Origin: Gordonia zhaorongruii
GTDB lineage: Bacteria > Actinomycetota > Actinomycetes > Mycobacteriales > Mycobacteriaceae
DNA: 64,000 nucleotides
Direction: 5' to 3'
Assembly: GCF_007559005.1 (NCBI RefSeq)
Contig: NZ_CP041763.1
Coordinates: 2,202,463-2,266,462 of the forward strand
Each line of letters begins with the position of its first letter. Positions within the stretch are counted from its first letter, which is position 1. This document shows positions 19,177-30,419 of this stretch, in pieces. The position numbers and the translations under genes are program-made. Under the pieces are notes generated by a model. The model made no database searches, was not told the origin of the DNA, and saw nothing but the letters and a program-made list of their open reading frames with translations.

Positions 19177-19286
19177 CGCCGGACCTTTCTCGTCTACGGC
19201 ACTGACCGGCCGACACGGATGGTTGGACGCACTCCAGGATATGGGACCGCCGCACGGGCGCGGCAGTCGCCTCTCCCCGACGTGAG

Positions 19287-19352
19287 CCCTGTCCTCCACT
19301 GACCCCTGTCCTCCACTGGGCCCTGTCCTCCACTGACCCCTGTCCTCCACTG
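19287..19352. repeat. Four tandem 17-bp repeats between gatC and ybjQ
   Basis: CCCTGTCCTCCACTG occurs at 19287, 19304, 19321 and 19338, at an exact 17-base period with two-base spacers AC, GG, AC. The four 15-base cores are identical. They fill the 210-base divergent promoter region. On the gatC strand each copy reads CAGTGGAGGACAGGG. Confidence 0.95.
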
Positions 19353-19373
19353 GCCGCTGACCAACGGGCGAAG

Positions 19374-19379
19374 TAGCGT
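19374..19379 (+). promoter_or_regulatory. Leaderless-type -10 box of the ybjQ-like gene
   Basis: TAGCGT is followed by seven bases and the ATG at 19387. It lies 21 bases downstream of the last tandem repeat, so the repeats overlap the -35 region. Confidence 0.5.
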
Positions 19380-19386
19380 TGAGGGC

Positions 19387-19770
19387 ATGATCATCGTGAC
19401 CACGAACGAACTGCCCGGTTACCGCGTGGAGCATGTGTTCGGCGAGTGCTTCGGCCTCACCGTCCGCTCCCGCCATCTCGGGTCGAACATCGGTGCAGGC
19501 CTCAAGTCGCTCGCCGGTGGAGAGCTTCGGGGCATCACGACACTCCTTCACGAGTGCAGGCAGGAGGCGCTGAGCCGGCTGGCGGCGGAGGCGCAGAGCC
19601 GCGGCGCGAACGCCGTTCTCGCCTTCCGCTTCGAGACCACCGAGTATGCGGGCGGCGGCGGTGTCGAGGTGTGCGCGTACGGCACGGCGGCAGGCGTGCG
19701 CGCGCTCGACGGCCAGGCCCAGTCGCAGGCCGGGGCGCAGGCGCAGCCGGCTCCGTTCCAGCAGCAGTAA
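19387..19770 (+). CDS. YbjQ/UPF0145 family protein
   Basis: This 127-residue soluble protein is a YbjQ-family member. Conserved features are the N-terminal [20 protein letters not shown], the central [22 protein letters not shown], and [14 protein letters not shown]. Members form oligomeric assemblies and are labelled putative heavy-metal binding, though the function is not established. The last 20 residues are a Gln/Ala-rich tail ending in three Gln. The ACT-domain gene starts eight bases after the stop, so they are probably cotranscribed. Confidence 0.88.
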   Translation: MIIVTTNELPGYRVEHVFGECFGLTVRSRHLGSNIGAGLKSLAGGELRGITTLLHECRQEALSRLAAEAQSRGANAVLAFRFETTEYAGGGGVEVCAYGTAAGVRALDGQAQSQAGAQAQPAPFQQQ

Positions 19771-19777
19771 CACCGCC

Positions 19778-20443
19778 TTGTCTTATCTGCTTCGCCTGCG
19801 ACTCAGCGACCGTCCCGGCAGCCTCGGCATGCTGGCCGTCGAACTCGGCACCGTCGGTGCCGACATCCGGTCATTGGAGGTGATCGAGCGCGGCGACGGG
19901 TTCGCGATCGACGACATCGTCGTCGAGCTGCCGACCACGTCGCTCCCGGACACCCTCATCACCGCCGCCGAGCGGGTGCCGGACGTCCGTGTCGAATCAC
20001 TCCGGCCCTTCTCCGATGTGCTCGACACTCACCAGGAGCTCGAGCTCATCGATGTGGTCGCGACAGCACGGCCCAAGAAGCGCTTCCAGGTCCTCGTCGA
20101 CAACGCGCCGCGCGTCCTGCGCGCATCCTGGGCGGTGGTCGTCGCCCAGCCCGCATCCGACGTGCTCACCTTGTTCGGCAGCCCGGGTTCGCCCGAGACT
20201 CAGCTCACGGAGGCGCAGTGGCTGCCGTTGCGGGCCGCCACCCGCTTCCGACCGGACGAGACGTGGGTCCCCGACGTGTGGCGCGAGATGGACACGACTC
20301 TGGCCGCCGCACCTCTCGGTGACGCCAAAGCCCTCCTGCTCGGCCGGACCGGGGGCCCTGAGTTCCGTCCGTCGGAGGTCGCACGTCTGGGCTACCTGAC
20401 GGGAATCATCGGCACGGTCATCACCCCAGTGCCGAAGGACTGA
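19778..20443 (+). CDS. ACT-domain protein (Rv3013-like)
   Basis: This 221-residue protein begins with an ACT domain ([24 protein letters not shown], residues about 1-75), a ligand-binding fold usually specific for amino acids. The remainder has no domain I can name. It matches the position of Rv3013 between gatC and ligA. The start is TTG: this gives the conserved opening, while the frame upstream runs inside ybjQ and the first ATG is too late. No regulatory target is visible. Confidence 0.8.
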   Translation: MSYLLRLRLSDRPGSLGMLAVELGTVGADIRSLEVIERGDGFAIDDIVVELPTTSLPDTLITAAERVPDVRVESLRPFSDVLDTHQELELIDVVATARPKKRFQVLVDNAPRVLRASWAVVVAQPASDVLTLFGSPGSPETQLTEAQWLPLRAATRFRPDETWVPDVWREMDTTLAAAPLGDAKALLLGRTGGPEFRPSEVARLGYLTGIIGTVITPVPKD

Positions 20444-20480
20444 CGCTCAGAAGACCGGCACTCGGCAGGACCGGCTCCGA

Positions 20481-22553
<2,073 letters not shown>

Positions 22554-22582
22554 TTAACGCAGGCGTCCGACATGGTTACGCT
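22554..22582 (+). promoter_or_regulatory. Promoter of the MmcQ/YjbR-family gene
   Basis: The -35 box TTAACG (22554-22559) and the -10 box TACGCT (22577-22582) are 17 bases apart. The predicted start coincides with the ATG at 22589, giving a leaderless mRNA. It is one of the clearest two-box promoters in the window. Confidence 0.7.
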
Positions 22583-22588
22583 GGCAGA

Positions 22589-22984
22589 ATGCCGCACCCG
22601 ATCATGTTCGACGACGCCGACCCGATCCTGACGCGGTTGCGCGAGCGAGCGCTGGCGTTCCCCGAGGCGACCGAGAAGATCGCCCACGGGAGGCCGACGT
22701 TCCGCTGCGGAAAGATGTTCGCGATGTACGGGGGCAGCGAGAAGGGCGCCACGAAGGTCCGCCGCGATCAGGCACTGCTGTTCGTGCCCGACCCGGAGGA
22801 GCGGGACGCACTCGCCCAGGACGAGCGGTTCTACGTGCCGGCCTACGTCGGCGCCTACGGCTGGCTGGCCCTGGACCTGACCCCGGACTGCGATTGGGCC
22901 GAGGTCGGCGAACTGCTCGATGCGGCGTTCCGGCAGATCGCTCCGCAGCGGGCGATCACCGCACTCGACGCCCGCACCCGGTAG
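22589..22984 (+). CDS. MmcQ/YjbR family protein
   Basis: This 131-residue protein has the MmcQ/YjbR fold pattern: an ALAFPEATEKIAHGRPTFRCGKMFAMY segment, then LLFVPDPEERDALAQDERFYVPAYVGAYGWLALDL. Members are small, often annotated as DNA-binding from their double-wing-like fold, but the biochemical role is unknown. The ATG is supported by the leaderless promoter directly upstream; the frame upstream overlaps the 5' end of ligA and is unconserved. It converges with the MetE-like gene, 16 bases apart. Confidence 0.85.
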   Translation: MPHPIMFDDADPILTRLRERALAFPEATEKIAHGRPTFRCGKMFAMYGGSEKGATKVRRDQALLFVPDPEERDALAQDERFYVPAYVGAYGWLALDLTPDCDWAEVGELLDAAFRQIAPQRAITALDARTR

Positions 22985-23000
22985 CCGCGCCGACCGGAGA

Positions 23001-24023
23001 TCAGCTCCAGTCGGGATCGGCGGCCAGTCCGGACGCGACCTGCGACGCAAGAGCCAGCGCACGCGCCGACCATGCGGCGGACGCCGACGCGAGACCGCAC
23101 GTTGGAGTCACGAGCAGATTGTCGCGCAGTACCGTGCGCGGCAGCCCGATCCGATCGATGATCTCGACGAGCGAGCGCGCCAGGTCCTCGGCGTGCACGG
23201 GCGTTGAAGGCTCCTGAGCCGGGATCAGGCCGGCTGCGAGCGTTCCACCGTGGTCGAGGAACGCGCCGAGGGCGTCGTAATCGGTCGCAGGCCGCAGCCT
23301 CGTCACGTCCAGCGACAGCGCGATGCGTGTCAACTGCTCGGTGAGGTCCCACCGCGGCCGATCGCAGGAGTGCAGCAGCATGGGCACGCCCACCCCATCC
23401 GCGATCTCCTGCAGCGTCTGGGCGACATCGGGCGCCGGAATCGGCCGTATCGGATCGAGTCGGGTGAGCGGCGCGACGGTGCCGTCGATGACCCGGCCGA
23501 CGTCGGGCTCGTCCAACTGCACCACCACGCGGGCTCCGAGTCGGCGTTCGATCTCAGCGACGTGGTTCCGCAGTCCTTCGGTCAGCGACGCGGCGACGTC
23601 GCGAACCGCACCGCGATCGGTCACGATCTTGCGTCCGCCGCGCAGCTCGACCCGGGCGCCGACCGTGAACGGTCCGCAGGCCTGCACCTTCACCGTGCCG
23701 GTACCCATCAGACCCGCTCGCTCCCAATGCGCCTCGAGTGCGTCGAGATCCCATCGCAGCCAGTCCCGCGTACGACGGGTGGTGGTGTTCGGGTGATCGG
23801 TCAGGCGGTACGCACGATGCACCATGTCGATCGGCAGTTCGACCAGCAGCGATCCCGTCCTGCCGATCATGTCGGCGCCGACCCCGCGTCCGGGCAGCTC
23901 CGGCAGGAACGGGAGGGCGAGCTCCCCGACCGCGATCCGCACTGCCTCGGCCGGATCGGTACCCGGCATGGACCCGATGCCGGTACCGACACCGGTCTCG
24001 AGCGACGTCGCCGCGCCGCTCAC
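23001..24023 (-). CDS. MetE C-terminal-domain-like protein (short methionine synthase family)
   Basis: This 340-residue protein resembles only the catalytic barrel of cobalamin-independent methionine synthase. The zinc-site pattern is present: [10 protein letters not shown] (His-x-Cys) and [10 protein letters not shown] near the C-terminus. The N-terminal half of MetE, which positions triglutamyl-folate, is missing. Counterpart: the conserved hypothetical Rv3015c. It may transfer methyl groups from another donor; the substrate is unknown. The start is GTG, whose GTGA overlaps the mnmA stop. It is the last gene of iscS-mnmA, so a link with sulphur or thiol chemistry is plausible but only inferred. 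Confidence 0.82.
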   Translation of the reverse strand: MSGAATSLETGVGTGIGSMPGTDPAEAVRIAVGELALPFLPELPGRGVGADMIGRTGSLLVELPIDMVHRAYRLTDHPNTTTRRTRDWLRWDLDALEAHWERAGLMGTGTVKVQACGPFTVGARVELRGGRKIVTDRGAVRDVAASLTEGLRNHVAEIERRLGARVVVQLDEPDVGRVIDGTVAPLTRLDPIRPIPAPDVAQTLQEIADGVGVPMLLHSCDRPRWDLTEQLTRIALSLDVTRLRPATDYDALGAFLDHGGTLAAGLIPAQEPSTPVHAEDLARSLVEIIDRIGLPRTVLRDNLLVTPTCGLASASAAWSARALALASQVASGLAADPDWS

Positions 24024-25114
24024 GTCTGCGACGCGGTGATCCGACCGCACCCGACGACCTGGTCGCCGTACGCGTCGTCCGGCGCGTACAGCACGGCCGC
24101 CTGTCCACGGGCGACGCCCCGAAGCGGTTCGCCGAGGTCGATCCGGATACCGGGCCCGTCGGCGCCGTCGACCGGAGTCGCCACCGCAGGGGCGAGACCG
24201 CCATGCGCGCGCACCTGCACCACGCAGTCCACCGGCCCGTCGGGCGCCTGGCCCGACGTCCACACGACCTTGTTCGCGGTGATCCCCCGGACTTCGAGAT
24301 CGGAGGCGGTGCCGACCGTCACGGTGCCGCTGTCCGGGTCGATTCCGGTCACGTAGCGCGGCGCGCCGTCAGCGGCGGGCGCCTCGACGCCCAGCCCCTT
24401 GCGCTGGCCGATGGTGAATCCGTGCACCCCCTCGTGATCGGCGAGCTTCTCGCCGGTCGACGAGTCGACGACGGCCCCCGGTCGTACCCCGATCCGCGCA
24501 CCCAGGAAGGCCCGGGTGTCCCCGGACGGGATGAAGCAGATGTCGTGCGAGTCGGGTTTGTTCGCCACCGCGAGGCCGCGTCGCTCCGCCTCCTCGCGGA
24601 TCTGCGGCTTCGGGGTGTCGCCGATCGGGAACATGGCCCGCGACAGCTGCCGGTCGTCGAGGACGGCGAGCACGTACGACTGGTCCTTGTCCACGTCGAC
24701 CGCACGGCGCAGCTCACCGTCGACGAGCCGCGCATAATGGCCGGTGGCGAGGGCGTCGAAGCCGAGTGCCTCGGCCCGCTCGGCGAGCGCCGAGAACTTG
24801 ATCTTCTCGTTGCACGACAAGCACGGGTTGGGCGTCTCGCCTGCGGCGTACGCCGCGACGAACTCGTCGATCACGTCTTCCTTGAACCGATCGGCGAAGT
24901 CCCACACGTAGAACGGGATCCCCAGCACGTCGGCGGCACGGCGCGCATCGTCGGCGTCCTCCCGCGAACAGCAGCCGCGCGACCCCGTCCGCAGCGCACC
25001 CGGTGCGGTCGACAGCGCCAGATGGACGCCGACGACGTCGTGTCCGGCCTCCACGGCCCGGGCGGCGGCGACCGCCGAATCGACTCCACCGCTCATTGCT
25101 GCCAGCACTCGCAT
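24020..25114 (-). CDS. mnmA: tRNA-specific 2-thiouridylase MnmA
   Basis: This 364-residue enzyme makes 2-thiouridine at wobble position 34 of Lys, Glu and Gln tRNAs, using ATP and persulphide sulphur. Motifs are the PP-loop MSGGVDS (7-13), Cys98-x2-Cys101 ([12 protein letters not shown]) and the second catalytic Cys in [11 protein letters not shown], then TIGQRKGLG. The start ATG shares one base with the iscS stop (TGATG), indicating coupling to the sulphur donor gene. Intact and typical. Confidence 0.97.
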   Translation of the reverse strand: MRVLAAMSGGVDSAVAAARAVEAGHDVVGVHLALSTAPGALRTGSRGCCSREDADDARRAADVLGIPFYVWDFADRFKEDVIDEFVAAYAAGETPNPCLSCNEKIKFSALAERAEALGFDALATGHYARLVDGELRRAVDVDKDQSYVLAVLDDRQLSRAMFPIGDTPKPQIREEAERRGLAVANKPDSHDICFIPSGDTRAFLGARIGVRPGAVVDSSTGEKLADHEGVHGFTIGQRKGLGVEAPAADGAPRYVTGIDPDSGTVTVGTASDLEVRGITANKVVWTSGQAPDGPVDCVVQVRAHGGLAPAVATPVDGADGPGIRIDLGEPLRGVARGQAAVLYAPDDAYGDQVVGCGRITASQT

Positions 25115-26331
25115 CAGCGTCCTCCTCCCGTCCGGGCGCCCGCACCGGAGAGGACTCCCGCGGCACGCGCGCGCTCCACCACTTCGCCGATCACCTCGGC
25201 GACGGCGTTCACATCGTCGTCGTCGTTGTCCGGCGCGAGCGAGAACCTCAGCGATCCCCGCGCCGTCGCCGTGTCGAAACCCATCGCCAGCAGGACATGG
25301 CTCGCCGCGGCCACTCCCGCCGTGCACGCCGACCCGGTGGAGCATTCGATGCCCTTGGCGTCGAGCAGCATCAGCAGCGAATCGCCTTCGCAGCCGTCGA
25401 AGGAGACGTGCGCGATTCCCGGGGCTGCGTCGCCGCCCGCCCCGAGGGCGCCGTTCACCCGGCTCCCGCCGACCGCGGTCACCACGTCCACCAGTCGGTC
25501 ACGCAGGCGAGTCACGTGCGACCGGTGCTCGTCCAGGTGCTCGACGGCTGCGCGCAGCGCCGCCGCCATTCCGGCTGCCGCCGGCACATCCTGGGTTCCC
25601 GAGCGCAGATCGCGCTCGTGTCCCCCGCCGTGCAGCAGGGGAACGCAGTTCACGTCGCGACGCAGGAGCAGCGCACCCGAGCCCTGCGGACCACCGAACT
25701 TGTGGCCGGCAACGCTCATGGCCGCCAATCCACTCGCCGCGAAGTCGACCGGCACGTGGCCGGCGGCCGAGATGGCGTCCGAATGCACCGGCACCCCGTG
25801 CTGCGCCCCCAGCGCCGCGACGTCGGTGACCGGCTGGCAACTGCCGACCTCGTTGTTGACCCACATCACCGAGATCAGCGCGACCGTGTCGGCGTCGGCC
25901 TCGAGCACGTCCCGTAGTGCGTCGACGCGTACCTGTCCGCGATCGTCCACGGGCAGCACCACGAGTTCGGCGTCCGCCTCGTCCGCGAGCCACTGGGCCG
26001 GATCGAGGACCGCATGGTGCTCGATGGCGGAGATGATCACCTTCCGTCTGCGCGGATCCTCGCGGTGCCGCGCCGCGTAGATCCCCTTCACCGCGAGGTT
26101 GTCGGACTCGGTGCCCCCGCTGGTCATTATGACCTCCGACGGTCGGGCACCGAGATCACGTGCGATGGATTCTCGGGACTCTTCGAGGATGCGGCGCGCG
26201 CGCCGGCCGGAGCCGTGCAGCGAAGAGGCATTACCGGGCTGTGACCAGGCGACGGCCATCGCCTCGGCCGCTGCTGGGATGAGCGCGGTCGAGGCGGCGT
26301 TGTCGAGGTACACGGGAGTTGACGCAGGCAT
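25114..26331 (-). CDS. iscS: Cysteine desulfurase (IscS/NifS type)
   Basis: This 405-residue PLP enzyme takes sulphur from cysteine as enzyme-bound persulphide. Evidence: YLDNAAST at the N-terminus, [14 protein letters not shown] Lys211 in [15 protein letters not shown], and catalytic Cys336 in the SACTAG loop. Its neighbour mnmA is the obvious recipient; Fe-S assembly is also possible. The [14 protein letters not shown] tail is Gly-rich and likely disordered. It heads a tightly coupled iscS-mnmA-metE-like operon and ends one base into mnmA. Confidence 0.96.
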   Translation of the reverse strand: MPASTPVYLDNAASTALIPAAAEAMAVAWSQPGNASSLHGSGRRARRILEESRESIARDLGARPSEVIMTSGGTESDNLAVKGIYAARHREDPRRRKVIISAIEHHAVLDPAQWLADEADAELVVLPVDDRGQVRVDALRDVLEADADTVALISVMWVNNEVGSCQPVTDVAALGAQHGVPVHSDAISAAGHVPVDFAASGLAAMSVAGHKFGGPQGSGALLLRRDVNCVPLLHGGGHERDLRSGTQDVPAAAGMAAALRAAVEHLDEHRSHVTRLRDRLVDVVTAVGGSRVNGALGAGGDAAPGIAHVSFDGCEGDSLLMLLDAKGIECSTGSACTAGVAAASHVLLAMGFDTATARGSLRFSLAPDNDDDDVNAVAEVIGEVVERARAAGVLSGAGARTGGGR

Positions 26332-26394
26332 GACGTCAACCAGGATAGTCGCCCGCGACGAGTGCTCCGTCGGCCCGTCCGCATGCGAGCCCGA

Positions 26395-27366
26395 TCAGTT
26401 CGTGAGAGCGTCCCGCACGGCGGTGCCGCTCGCTGCGCTCCGTGGGAGTGCGACCATCTCGACCCGATCGGACAGGTCGGTGGCAGGCAGCACGAGACGC
26501 TGTGCGCCCGTTGCCAGTTCGCGGCGGTTCGGGGTGGGGAGCTGCAGGTCGAACACCGTCAGACTGATCCGCAGGTCGGGTGCGGCGATGATCCGGCGAA
26601 ACGTGGTCGCGATCGTGTCCTCTCCGATCAAGCCGGCCAGGGTGGTGGGACGTCCCGACGCGCTGTAGCTGACCTGAATCGGCAGAACCGGGACACCGGC
26701 GTCGACGGCGGACTGGAAGAACGCGGGCCGGAACCGGCCGGATGCGGCACCGCACCAGGTGGTCCCCTCCGGGAACACGGCGACCGCGCGCCCGCGGTCC
26801 AGGATCCGGGTGACCCGCTCCAGCATCGGAGTCAGGGCTCGCAGGTCGCCCCGCACGTGGGGCAGCACACCGAACAACCGAGCGACCGGCCCGAAGCATC
26901 CCATGCTGAGGACCTCGCGCTTGGCCACGAACCGAGCCGGCGCGACCGACGCTATCGCGATGATGTCGAGGAACGAGACATGGTTGGCGACGACCAGGGC
27001 GCCCCGAACGCGCCGTGCATGCGGCGGCCGATGATCGGTGACCTCCAGCCGGACGCCCATCACCCGCAGGCCGATCCGGGCGCCGACCCGCCAGTACCCG
27101 TGCCGGGCCCGCCGCGGCAGCAGGAACGCGAGCAGTCCCACCACCAGGACCGTCAGCATCACGATCAGGGCGGCGGACGTCCGGACGATGCGGCGGAAGG
27201 TCGACACCTCGGTGGTGGCGGGTACGCAGTGCCGGCCGCACGGGCTGGTCGGGACCCATTGGTTGACCGGACCGACGGGATCTGGCCCAGCCGCCGCGAT
27301 CGGCGAGATCGTCTCGGCGATCTGCACCGGCTTGCTCTGATTCCGCGTCTGATCGGTCGTCGTCAT
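26395..27366 (-). CDS. PlsC-type lysophospholipid acyltransferase (OlsA-like)
   Basis: This 323-residue membrane protein has one clear transmembrane helix (about 65-85) and an acyltransferase domain with the NHVSFLD (H-x4-D) catalytic motif and FPEGTT substrate motif. Such enzymes add an acyl chain to a lysolipid. It follows a hydroxyacyl/N-acyltransferase-type gene by 10 bases. That pairing is the layout of olsB-olsA, where the PlsC protein converts lyso-ornithine lipid to ornithine lipid. Ordinary 1-acylglycerol-phosphate acyltransferase remains possible. ATG 27366 is preceded by CGGAG. Confidence 0.85.
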   Translation of the reverse strand: MTTTDQTRNQSKPVQIAETISPIAAAGPDPVGPVNQWVPTSPCGRHCVPATTEVSTFRRIVRTSAALIVMLTVLVVGLLAFLLPRRARHGYWRVGARIGLRVMGVRLEVTDHRPPHARRVRGALVVANHVSFLDIIAIASVAPARFVAKREVLSMGCFGPVARLFGVLPHVRGDLRALTPMLERVTRILDRGRAVAVFPEGTTWCGAASGRFRPAFFQSAVDAGVPVLPIQVSYSASGRPTTLAGLIGEDTIATTFRRIIAAPDLRISLTVFDLQLPTPNRRELATGAQRLVLPATDLSDRVEMVALPRSAASGTAVRDALTN

Positions 27367-27376
27367 CGCGGCTCCG

Positions 27377-28222
27377 CTACTTTCCGGAGTTCCCGAGGCG
27401 GACCATCGCACCGCGCAGCCGTTCGACGTACCTGGCCTCGCCACGGTGCCGGTCGAGCACGGTGAGGAAGTCGCCGACGTCGAACACCTCATCGAAGGCC
27501 GGCTCGCCGCACACTCGCGCACCCAGCCGGATGTACCCGCGCAGCAGCGCGGGCAGCCGTGCCGACGTCGGCGGTTCCAGATCGTCGAGGCGCAACCCGT
27601 TCACGTGCACGTGCTCGTACGGGTACACCGTCCAGTCGCCGGGATACTCCTCGCGGGCCACGTCGCGGATGCCGCGCAGTTCGCGGCCGCGGCCCGTCGG
27701 CGAGTCGAGCGGGACCGAGACGCAGCCCATCATGTAGCGGTAGGCGTTCTCCTCCAGGTAGCTCAGCAGCGCTGCCCAGAGCATCGCCGTCACCGAGCCG
27801 CTGCGGTGCTCGGGGTCGACGACGGCACGTCCCATCTCGACGGTCTCGCCGCGGATCGGGTCGAGTTCGGCGAGGTCGAACTCGCCGGCCGAGTACCAGC
27901 CGCCCGCCGCGATGGCGCGGGGCGGCGGCAGGACGCGGGCGCAGCCCACGACTACGCCAGTCGGCAGGTGCCGAACCAGGAGGTGCTCGCAGAACTCATC
28001 GAAGCGATCCGCATCCAGTCCCGTCGTCGCATCGCCGATCGCGTCGGAGTAGCCGGCCTCACTGTTGAAGACGTCGAAGCGAAGACGCTGGACCGCCTCG
28101 ATGTCGCGTGAATCCTCGGTGATCGACACCTCGTAATCGCCGCCCGACAAGAGCACGCGGCGGGACGCGGTCCCGATCGTCATTACGGAGTTGCTCGTAC
28201 TGCCGAAATCCCTGATGGTCAT
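27377..28222 (-). CDS. GNAT/OlsB-like N-acyltransferase
   Basis: This 281-residue protein belongs to the Acetyltransf_5 branch of GNAT proteins, which includes OlsB, the ornithine N-acyltransferase. Visible features are ITEDSRDIEAVQRLRFDVFN, then GRAVVDPEHRSGSVTAMLWA, then YMMGCVSVPLDSP. It corresponds to Rv3027c. Whether ornithine is the acceptor cannot be told. ATG 28222 has CGAGGC just upstream; a second in-frame ATG at 28183 would remove 13 poorly conserved residues. It is the first gene of the pair with the PlsC-type acyltransferase. Confidence 0.82.
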   Translation of the reverse strand: MTIRDFGSTSNSVMTIGTASRRVLLSGGDYEVSITEDSRDIEAVQRLRFDVFNSEAGYSDAIGDATTGLDADRFDEFCEHLLVRHLPTGVVVGCARVLPPPRAIAAGGWYSAGEFDLAELDPIRGETVEMGRAVVDPEHRSGSVTAMLWAALLSYLEENAYRYMMGCVSVPLDSPTGRGRELRGIRDVAREEYPGDWTVYPYEHVHVNGLRLDDLEPPTSARLPALLRGYIRLGARVCGEPAFDEVFDVGDFLTVLDRHRGEARYVERLRGAMVRLGNSGK

Positions 28223-28390
28223 GCCTCGAGTACAGGCGAGGAACGGGTCACCGCGGACACCAGTGCGTGTCGTGTTCCGCCACACGACGTGAACACCTCG
28301 TCGACGCGTTCGCCGAGTGGATGCGTCCGCGAAACCTTGCGGTTGCATGGTCGGCGGCCGTCTGTCCGCGTGCGGGTCGCTGAACAGCGA

Positions 28391-28423
28391 GAACCCCCGT
28401 CGCGGAATCCGCGACGGGGGTTC
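28391..28423 (-). terminator. Hairpin terminator after etfA
   Basis: A 33-base inverted repeat (GAACCCCCGTCGCG arm, loop GAATC on the plus strand) lies 38 bases past the etfA stop. The stem has 14 pairs and is strong in both directions. The U-tract is short. Confidence 0.75.
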
Positions 28424-28461
28424 TTCGGGCAGTCAGTTCAGGTGAACGAGCACCCGAGACG

Positions 28462-29418
28462 TCACTTGCGCTTGTTGACCTCTTCGGTCAGCTGCGGGGC
28501 GACGTTGAACAGGTCACCGACGATGCCGTAGTCGCTGATCTCGAAGATCGGGGCCTCTTCATCCTTGTTGATGGCCACGATGGTCTTCGAGGTCTGCATG
28601 CCCGCGCGGTGCTGGATGGCGCCCGAGATACCGAGGGCGACGTACAGCTGGGGCGAGACGGTCTTACCGGTTTGACCCACCTGGAACTGGCCCGGGTAGT
28701 AACCGGAGTCGACCGCGGCACGCGATGCGCCGACGGCTGCACCGAGCGAGTCGGCGAGATCCTCGATGACCGAGAACTTGTCGGCGCTGCCGACACCACG
28801 GCCACCGGAGACGACGATCGACGCCTCGGTCAGTTCCGGACGGTCGCCACCGACGTTCGGCTCGAAGCCGGTGACCTTGACGGCGTTCTCGGCCTGGGCC
28901 GGAACCTCGACCTGGACGACCTCACCCGCGCCGGCGGCCGGAGCGGCCTCGACGCCACCCGGACGAACCGAGAAGACCGGGGTGTCGCCGCCTGCCTGCG
29001 CGTCGACGGTGAAAGCGCCGCCGAAGATCGAGTGAACGCCCGCGCCGCCTTCCTTGACCTCGACGACGTCGGTCAGCAGGCCCGAGCCGAGACGCACGGC
29101 CAGACGGCCGGCGATCTCCTTGCCCTCGGCGGTTGCCGCGACGAGGACGCCTGCGGCGCCCGCCGACTCGGCGACCGACGACAGGACGTCGACCTTCGGG
29201 CTCACGAGGTAGTTCTTCGCGTCGTCCGACTCGGCGACGTAGATCTTCTCCGCACCGGCCTCGGTGAGGCCTGCGGTGACGCCCTCTGCGGAGCCGGAGC
29301 CCGCGACGACGACGGCGGACGGGCTGCCCAGAACGCGGGCGGCGGTGATGAGTTCGCTGGTGACCTTCTTCAGCCCACCTTCGGCATCCTGCTCAACGAG
29401 CACGAGTACTTCAGCCAT
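28462..29418 (-). CDS. etfA: Electron transfer flavoprotein alpha subunit
   Basis: This 318-residue subunit binds FAD and accepts electrons from acyl-CoA and related dehydrogenases. The C-terminal FAD domain has the family signature: [12 protein letters not shown], then [35 protein letters not shown], with cofactor-contacting residues retained. The N-terminal half is the Rossmann-like domain that packs against EtfB. AGGAG precedes the ATG. It is the second gene of etfBA, 48 bases after etfB. Confidence 0.97.
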   Translation of the reverse strand: MAEVLVLVEQDAEGGLKKVTSELITAARVLGSPSAVVVAGSGSAEGVTAGLTEAGAEKIYVAESDDAKNYLVSPKVDVLSSVAESAGAAGVLVAATAEGKEIAGRLAVRLGSGLLTDVVEVKEGGAGVHSIFGGAFTVDAQAGGDTPVFSVRPGGVEAAPAAGAGEVVQVEVPAQAENAVKVTGFEPNVGGDRPELTEASIVVSGGRGVGSADKFSVIEDLADSLGAAVGASRAAVDSGYYPGQFQVGQTGKTVSPQLYVALGISGAIQHRAGMQTSKTIVAINKDEEAPIFEISDYGIVGDLFNVAPQLTEEVNKRK

Positions 29419-29466
29419 GTTTCTTCTCCTGAATGTCTTTGCTTATCGCCGGAATCAGGGCGGGAA

Positions 29467-30252
29467 TCAGATGATCTTCTGGCCGACCAGGTACTCGGCG
29501 ACCTTGACGCCGCCGTCGCCCTCGTCGGTGACGCGCTCGCCCGCGGTCTTGGCGGGCTTCGGGGTGACACCGGTGACGGTGCTGCCCGCGTTGGCCAGGC
29601 CCACGGTGTCCTCTTCGACGCCGAGGTCGGCCAGCGACAGAACGCTGACTTCCTTCTTCTTCGCGGCCATGATGCCCTTGAAGGACGGGAAGCGCGGCTC
29701 GTTGATCTTCTCGTTCACCGACACGATCGCGGGGAGCGACGCCTCGACCTGGAAGATGCCCTCGTCGGTCTCGCGCTCGCCGCGGAGGGTCTCGCCCTCG
29801 AGCTCCAGCTTGCGCAGGTGCGTGACATGCGGAAGTTCGAGGTACTCGGCGATCATGGCGGGCACCGCGCCGACGCGACCATCGGTCGCCTCGTTACCGG
29901 CGATGACCATCTCGACGCCCTCGATGGTGCCGAGAGCGCTCGCGAGAACGTACGAGGTCTGGACGGCGTCGCTGCCGTGCAGGAGTTCGTCATTGATGTG
30001 GATCGCCTTATCGGCGCCCATCGACAATGCCTTGCGGATCGCATCGGTGGCGCGATCGGGACCGGCACACAGGATGGTCACCTCACCGCCCTCGCGCTCC
30101 TTGATCTGCAGTGCTTCCTCAACTGCACGCTCGTTGATCTCGTCGAGCACAGCGTCGGCTGCCTCACGGTCAAGCGTGTAGTCACCATCGGCGAGCTTGC
30201 GCTCGGACCAGGTATCGGGAACCTGCTTGATCAGAACGACAATATTCGTCAT
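29467..30252 (-). CDS. etfB: Electron transfer flavoprotein beta subunit
   Basis: This 261-residue partner of EtfA binds AMP and forms the docking loop for dehydrogenases. Typical sequence: IVVLIKQVPDTW at the start, ILCAGPDRATDAIRKALSMGAD, GNEATDGRVGAVPAMIAEYL, and a C-terminal arm. GGAGG lies about a dozen bases before the ATG, slightly far. A perfect 14-bp palindrome lies 36 bases upstream, suggesting repressor control of the operon, which would suit a fatty-acid oxidation function. It is divergent from the methyltransferase gene. Confidence 0.97.
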   Translation of the reverse strand: MTNIVVLIKQVPDTWSERKLADGDYTLDREAADAVLDEINERAVEEALQIKEREGGEVTILCAGPDRATDAIRKALSMGADKAIHINDELLHGSDAVQTSYVLASALGTIEGVEMVIAGNEATDGRVGAVPAMIAEYLELPHVTHLRKLELEGETLRGERETDEGIFQVEASLPAIVSVNEKINEPRFPSFKGIMAAKKKEVSVLSLADLGVEEDTVGLANAGSTVTGVTPKPAKTAGERVTDEGDGGVKVAEYLVGQKII

Positions 30253-30288
30253 GGGTCTTCGTCGACCTCCTGCATCGGGTTCGGCAAC

Positions 30289-30302
30289 TTACCGGCCGGT
30301 AA
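30289..30302. promoter_or_regulatory. Perfect palindrome TTACCGGCCGGTAA upstream of etfB
   Basis: This is a 14-bp palindrome in the etfB leader or promoter, 36 bases before the start. Its form, with outer TTAC and GTAA around a GC core, is typical of TetR-family operators. No TetR gene is adjacent, so the regulator would act from elsewhere. Confidence 0.6.
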
Positions 30303-30406
30303 GGCCCTGGGTCATCTCTCACTCTAGCGGCTGTTCCACCGACGTCGAACGTGGCCTCTCTCATATTCCCGACGGCCGCGGTGCACGTAGAACGATCGCA
30401 GTCCAC

Positions 30407-30412
30407 TAGGGT
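30407..30412 (+). promoter_or_regulatory. Leaderless-type -10 box of the MGLP operon
   Basis: TAGGGT is followed by seven bases and the ATG at 30420. It fixes the start of the methyltransferase gene. Confidence 0.55.
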
Positions 30413-30419
30413 CGTGAAA

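Noticed and set aside
19287..19352. Tandem repeats as a CRISPR array
   Set aside because: The units are only 15 bases with two-base spacers, there are no unique spacers, and no cas genes are nearby.
19177..19773. N-terminal extension of gatC through the tandem repeats
   Set aside because: The extension is made of repeat-derived and antisense sequence. GatC proteins are about 100 residues, and the ATG at 19176 has a ribosome-binding site.
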